DNA of 64,000 nucleotides, taken from NCBI RefSeq assembly GCF_041914405.1, contig NZ_JAYSDK010000018.1:35306-99305 (forward strand). Direction: 5' to 3'. The translations under genes and the position numbers were made by a program. How positions within the stretch are numbered: position 1 is the first letter of the stretch; every line of letters starts with the position of its first letter. The DNA comes from Zoogloea sp041914405 (lineage in GTDB: Bacteria > Pseudomonadota > Gammaproteobacteria > Burkholderiales > Rhodocyclaceae). This document shows, piece after piece, positions 62,160-64,000 of the stretch. The notes below the pieces were generated by a model that did not search any database, was not told the DNA's origin, and was given only the letters and a program-made list of their open reading frames with translations.

Positions 62160-62798
62160 TCAGGCGGCGTGGGCCGGGCGGCGCAGCGCGGCGGCGTCGG
62201 CGGCGAGACGGGTGATCGCGGCCCAGTCGCCGGCCTGCACCTTGTCGGCGGGCGTCAGCCAGGAGCCGCCGACGCAGGCCACGTTGGGCAGGGCCAGGAA
62301 TTCCGGCGCGCTGGTGAGATCGATGCCGCCGGTGGGGCAGAAGCGCAGCTGCGGGAAGGGGCCGCCGAGGGCCTTGAGCATGCCGACGCCGCCGGCCTGC
62401 TTGGCGGGGAAGAGCTTGAGGGTGTCGAAGCCGGCGGCGACGGCGGCGATGACGTCGGAGGGCGTCATCACGCCGGGCAGGAAGGGCAGGCCGCTGTCCC
62501 GTGCGGCGGCCAGCAGCTCGGCATTGGCGCCGGGGCTGACGCCGAAGCGGGCGCCGGCGGCGCGGGCGGCTTCGAGATCGGCGGGGCTGACGATGGTGCC
62601 GACGCCGACCAGGGCTTCCGGTACTTCGGCGACGATGGCGCGGATGCTGTCCAGCGCGGCGGCGGTGCGCAGCGTGACTTCCAGCACCCGGATGCCGCCG
62701 GCGACGAGGGCGCGAGCGAGGGGCACGGCGGAGGCCAGTTCGTCGATGACGATGACCGGCATGACGGGGCTGGCGGCGAGGATTTCTCGGGTTTGCAT
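62160..62798 (-). CDS. eda: KDPG aldolase (2-keto-3-deoxy-6-phosphogluconate aldolase)
   Basis: A 212-residue class I aldolase splitting KDPG to pyruvate and glyceraldehyde 3-phosphate. 'PVIVIDELASAVPLARALVA', 'LEVTLRTAAALDSIRAI', 'VGVGTIVSPADLEAA' and the Schiff-base Lys in 'DTLKLFPAKQAGGVGMLKAL', plus 'FCPTGGIDL', match the family. It starts 24 bases after edd. Its product feeds gapN and eno in the same operon. Confidence 0.96.
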   Translation of the reverse strand: MQTREILAASPVMPVIVIDELASAVPLARALVAGGIRVLEVTLRTAAALDSIRAIVAEVPEALVGVGTIVSPADLEAARAAGARFGVSPGANAELLAAARDSGLPFLPGVMTPSDVIAAVAAGFDTLKLFPAKQAGGVGMLKALGGPFPQLRFCPTGGIDLTSAPEFLALPNVACVGGSWLTPADKVQAGDWAAITRLAADAAALRRPAHAA

Positions 62799-62822
62799 GG
62801 TGGTTCTCTCTGCGGTGCCGGC

Positions 62823-64000
62823 TCAGGCGGCGGGGGTGGGGTAGGGGGCGAAGGTGATGCCGCCCTGTTCGGCGCCGGCGGCATGGGCACGGGCATTCAC
62901 GAACAGGTCACGGCCGATGCCGTGCTGGTGGGCGGACAGGTCGGCGACGGCTCCGGTGCGGGCATCCCATTCGACGGGGCTGACGAGGGCTTCCAGCACG
63001 CCGGTTTCGGCGTCGAGGCGGAGTACATCGCCGTCGCGCACGCGGCCGAGGGGGCCGCCGGCAATGCATTCGGGCGTGACGTGGATGGCCGCCGGTACCT
63101 TGCCGGACGCGCCGGACATGCGGCCGTCGGTGACCAGCGCCACCTTGAAGCCTTCGTCCTGCAGCACGCCGAGGGCCGGCGTCAGCTTGTGCAGCTCTGG
63201 CATGCCGTTGGCCTGGGGGCCCTGGAAGCGCACCACCGCGACGAAGTCCCGGTGCAGTTCGCCGCGCGAGAAGGCGGCGAGCATGTCGTCCTGGCTGTCG
63301 AAGATGATGGCCGGGGCCTCGACGACGCGGTTGGCGGGCTTGACGGCCGACACCTTGATGACCGCGCGGCCCAGGTTGCCGGTGAGGAGCTTGAGGCCGC
63401 CATCTGCGCTGAAGGGCTCGCCGCCGCTGCGCAGCACGTCGGTGTCTAGGCTGTTTGCCGGGGCGTCGCGCCACACCAGGGTGTCGCCGTCGAGGAAGGG
63501 CTCGCGGGTGTAGTGGGACAGGCCCTGGCCGGCAACGGTCTTCACGTCTTCATGGAGCAGGCCGAGGCCGAGCAGTTCGCGGATCAGGAAGCCCATGCCG
63601 CCGGCGGCGTGGAAGTGGTTCACGTCGGCGCTGCCGTTGGGGTAGATGCGCGCCAGCAGCGGCACCACGTCGGACAGGGCGTTGAAGTCGTCCCAGTCGA
63701 TGAGGATGCCGGCCGCCCAGGCCATGGCCACCAGGTGGATTGTGTGGTTGGTGGAGCCACCGGTGGCGAGCAGGCCGACGATGGCGTTGGCGATGGCCTT
63801 CTCGTCGATGACCTCGGCCATCGGCGTGTATTCGGGGCCGGCGGCGGTGATGCGGGCGGCGCGCTCGGTGGCGGCGCGGGTCAGCGCGTCGCGCAGCGGC
63901 GTGTTGGGGGTGACGAAGGCGGCGCCGGGCAGGTGCAGGCCGAGCACTTCCATCAGCATCTGGTTGCTGTTGGCGGTGCCGTAGAAGGTGCAGGTGCCGG
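62823..64000 (-). CDS. edd: 6-phosphogluconate dehydratase (3' part; 5' end outside window)
   Basis: The visible 391 residues are the C-terminal two thirds of a roughly 600-residue [4Fe-4S] dehydratase that turns 6-phosphogluconate into KDPG. Matching blocks are 'CTFYGTANSNQMLMEVLGLH', 'ATGGSTNHTIHLVAMAWAAG', 'NHFHAAGGMGFLIRELLGLG', 'VTDGRMSGASGKVPAAIHVT' and 'GDVLRLDAETGVLEAL'. The frame continues to the window edge, so the apparent ATG at 63959 is internal. It precedes eda on the same strand. Confidence 0.96.
   Translation of the reverse strand, partial: GTCTFYGTANSNQMLMEVLGLHLPGAAFVTPNTPLRDALTRAATERAARITAAGPEYTPMAEVIDEKAIANAIVGLLATGGSTNHTIHLVAMAWAAGILIDWDDFNALSDVVPLLARIYPNGSADVNHFHAAGGMGFLIRELLGLGLLHEDVKTVAGQGLSHYTREPFLDGDTLVWRDAPANSLDTDVLRSGGEPFSADGGLKLLTGNLGRAVIKVSAVKPANRVVEAPAIIFDSQDDMLAAFSRGELHRDFVAVVRFQGPQANGMPELHKLTPALGVLQDEGFKVALVTDGRMSGASGKVPAAIHVTPECIAGGPLGRVRDGDVLRLDAETGVLEALVSPVEWDARTGAVADLSAHQHGIGRDLFVNARAHAAGAEQGGITFAPYPTPAA

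Overview
The window is a GC-rich chromosomal segment of a Gram-negative bacterium. I would place it among the Betaproteobacteria, most likely Rhodocyclales or a relative; this is inference from protein character (a trimeric porin ending in Phe, PedF-type cytochrome c, ketone/phenol-type outer-membrane channel, many hybrid histidine kinases), not from a marker gene. No rRNA, tRNA, CRISPR array, phage or insertion sequence is visible. Coding density is high, and genes are often packed into operons with ATGA start/stop overlaps.

Layout. 0-2.5 kb: the end of an indolepyruvate:ferredoxin oxidoreductase gene and a porin, flanked by related inverted repeats. 2.5-11.7 kb: a signalling block with a large hybrid kinase, a frameshifted REC-HD-GYP regulator, two paralogous receiver proteins with an unassigned C-terminal domain, and a globin-coupled HD-GYP phosphodiesterase. 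11.9-15.1 kb: katG, a decayed flavoenzyme remnant and an FMN reductase. 15.1-23.1 kb: an eight-gene lipid/redox operon divergent from a LitR/CarH-type B12-binding MerR regulator, with repeated operator-like sites in the shared promoter region. 23.1-24.7 kb: a LysR regulator and a monooxygenase-fold protein. 24.9-27.4 kb: a three-gene, more A+T-rich unit (polysaccharide deacetylase and two acyltransferases). 27.6-33.6 kb: a Baeyer-Villiger monooxygenase, its probable sigma-54 activator, an esterase and an outer-membrane channel. Two near-consensus sigma-54 promoters with matching upstream palindromes tie this block together. 33.9-39.8 kb: an ethanolamine unit (outer-membrane protein, permease, eutB, eutC) divergent from an AraC regulator. 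39.8-40.2 kb: a non-coding stretch with two strong terminators. 40.3-53.5 kb: hemerythrin, stomatin, three more hybrid kinases, a soluble chemoreceptor, a guanidine-II riboswitch with its Gdx exporter, an atypical SDR and a PedF cytochrome. 53.5-64 kb: SemiSWEET, then a seven-gene Entner-Doudoroff/lower-glycolysis operon (edd-eda-mutarotase-pyk-gapN-eno-ppc), cut by the window end.

How the parts work together. The sigma-54 block reads as a ketone pathway: the monooxygenase makes an ester, the esterase splits it, and the channel brings substrate in. The ethanolamine unit imports and deaminates ethanolamine without microcompartment genes. The LitR operon looks like a light-induced membrane-lipid modification set. 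The sugar operon takes 6-phosphogluconate to pyruvate and oxaloacetate. Four hybrid kinases, two HD-GYP proteins and a chemoreceptor suggest a strongly environment-responsive, c-di-GMP-using lifestyle.
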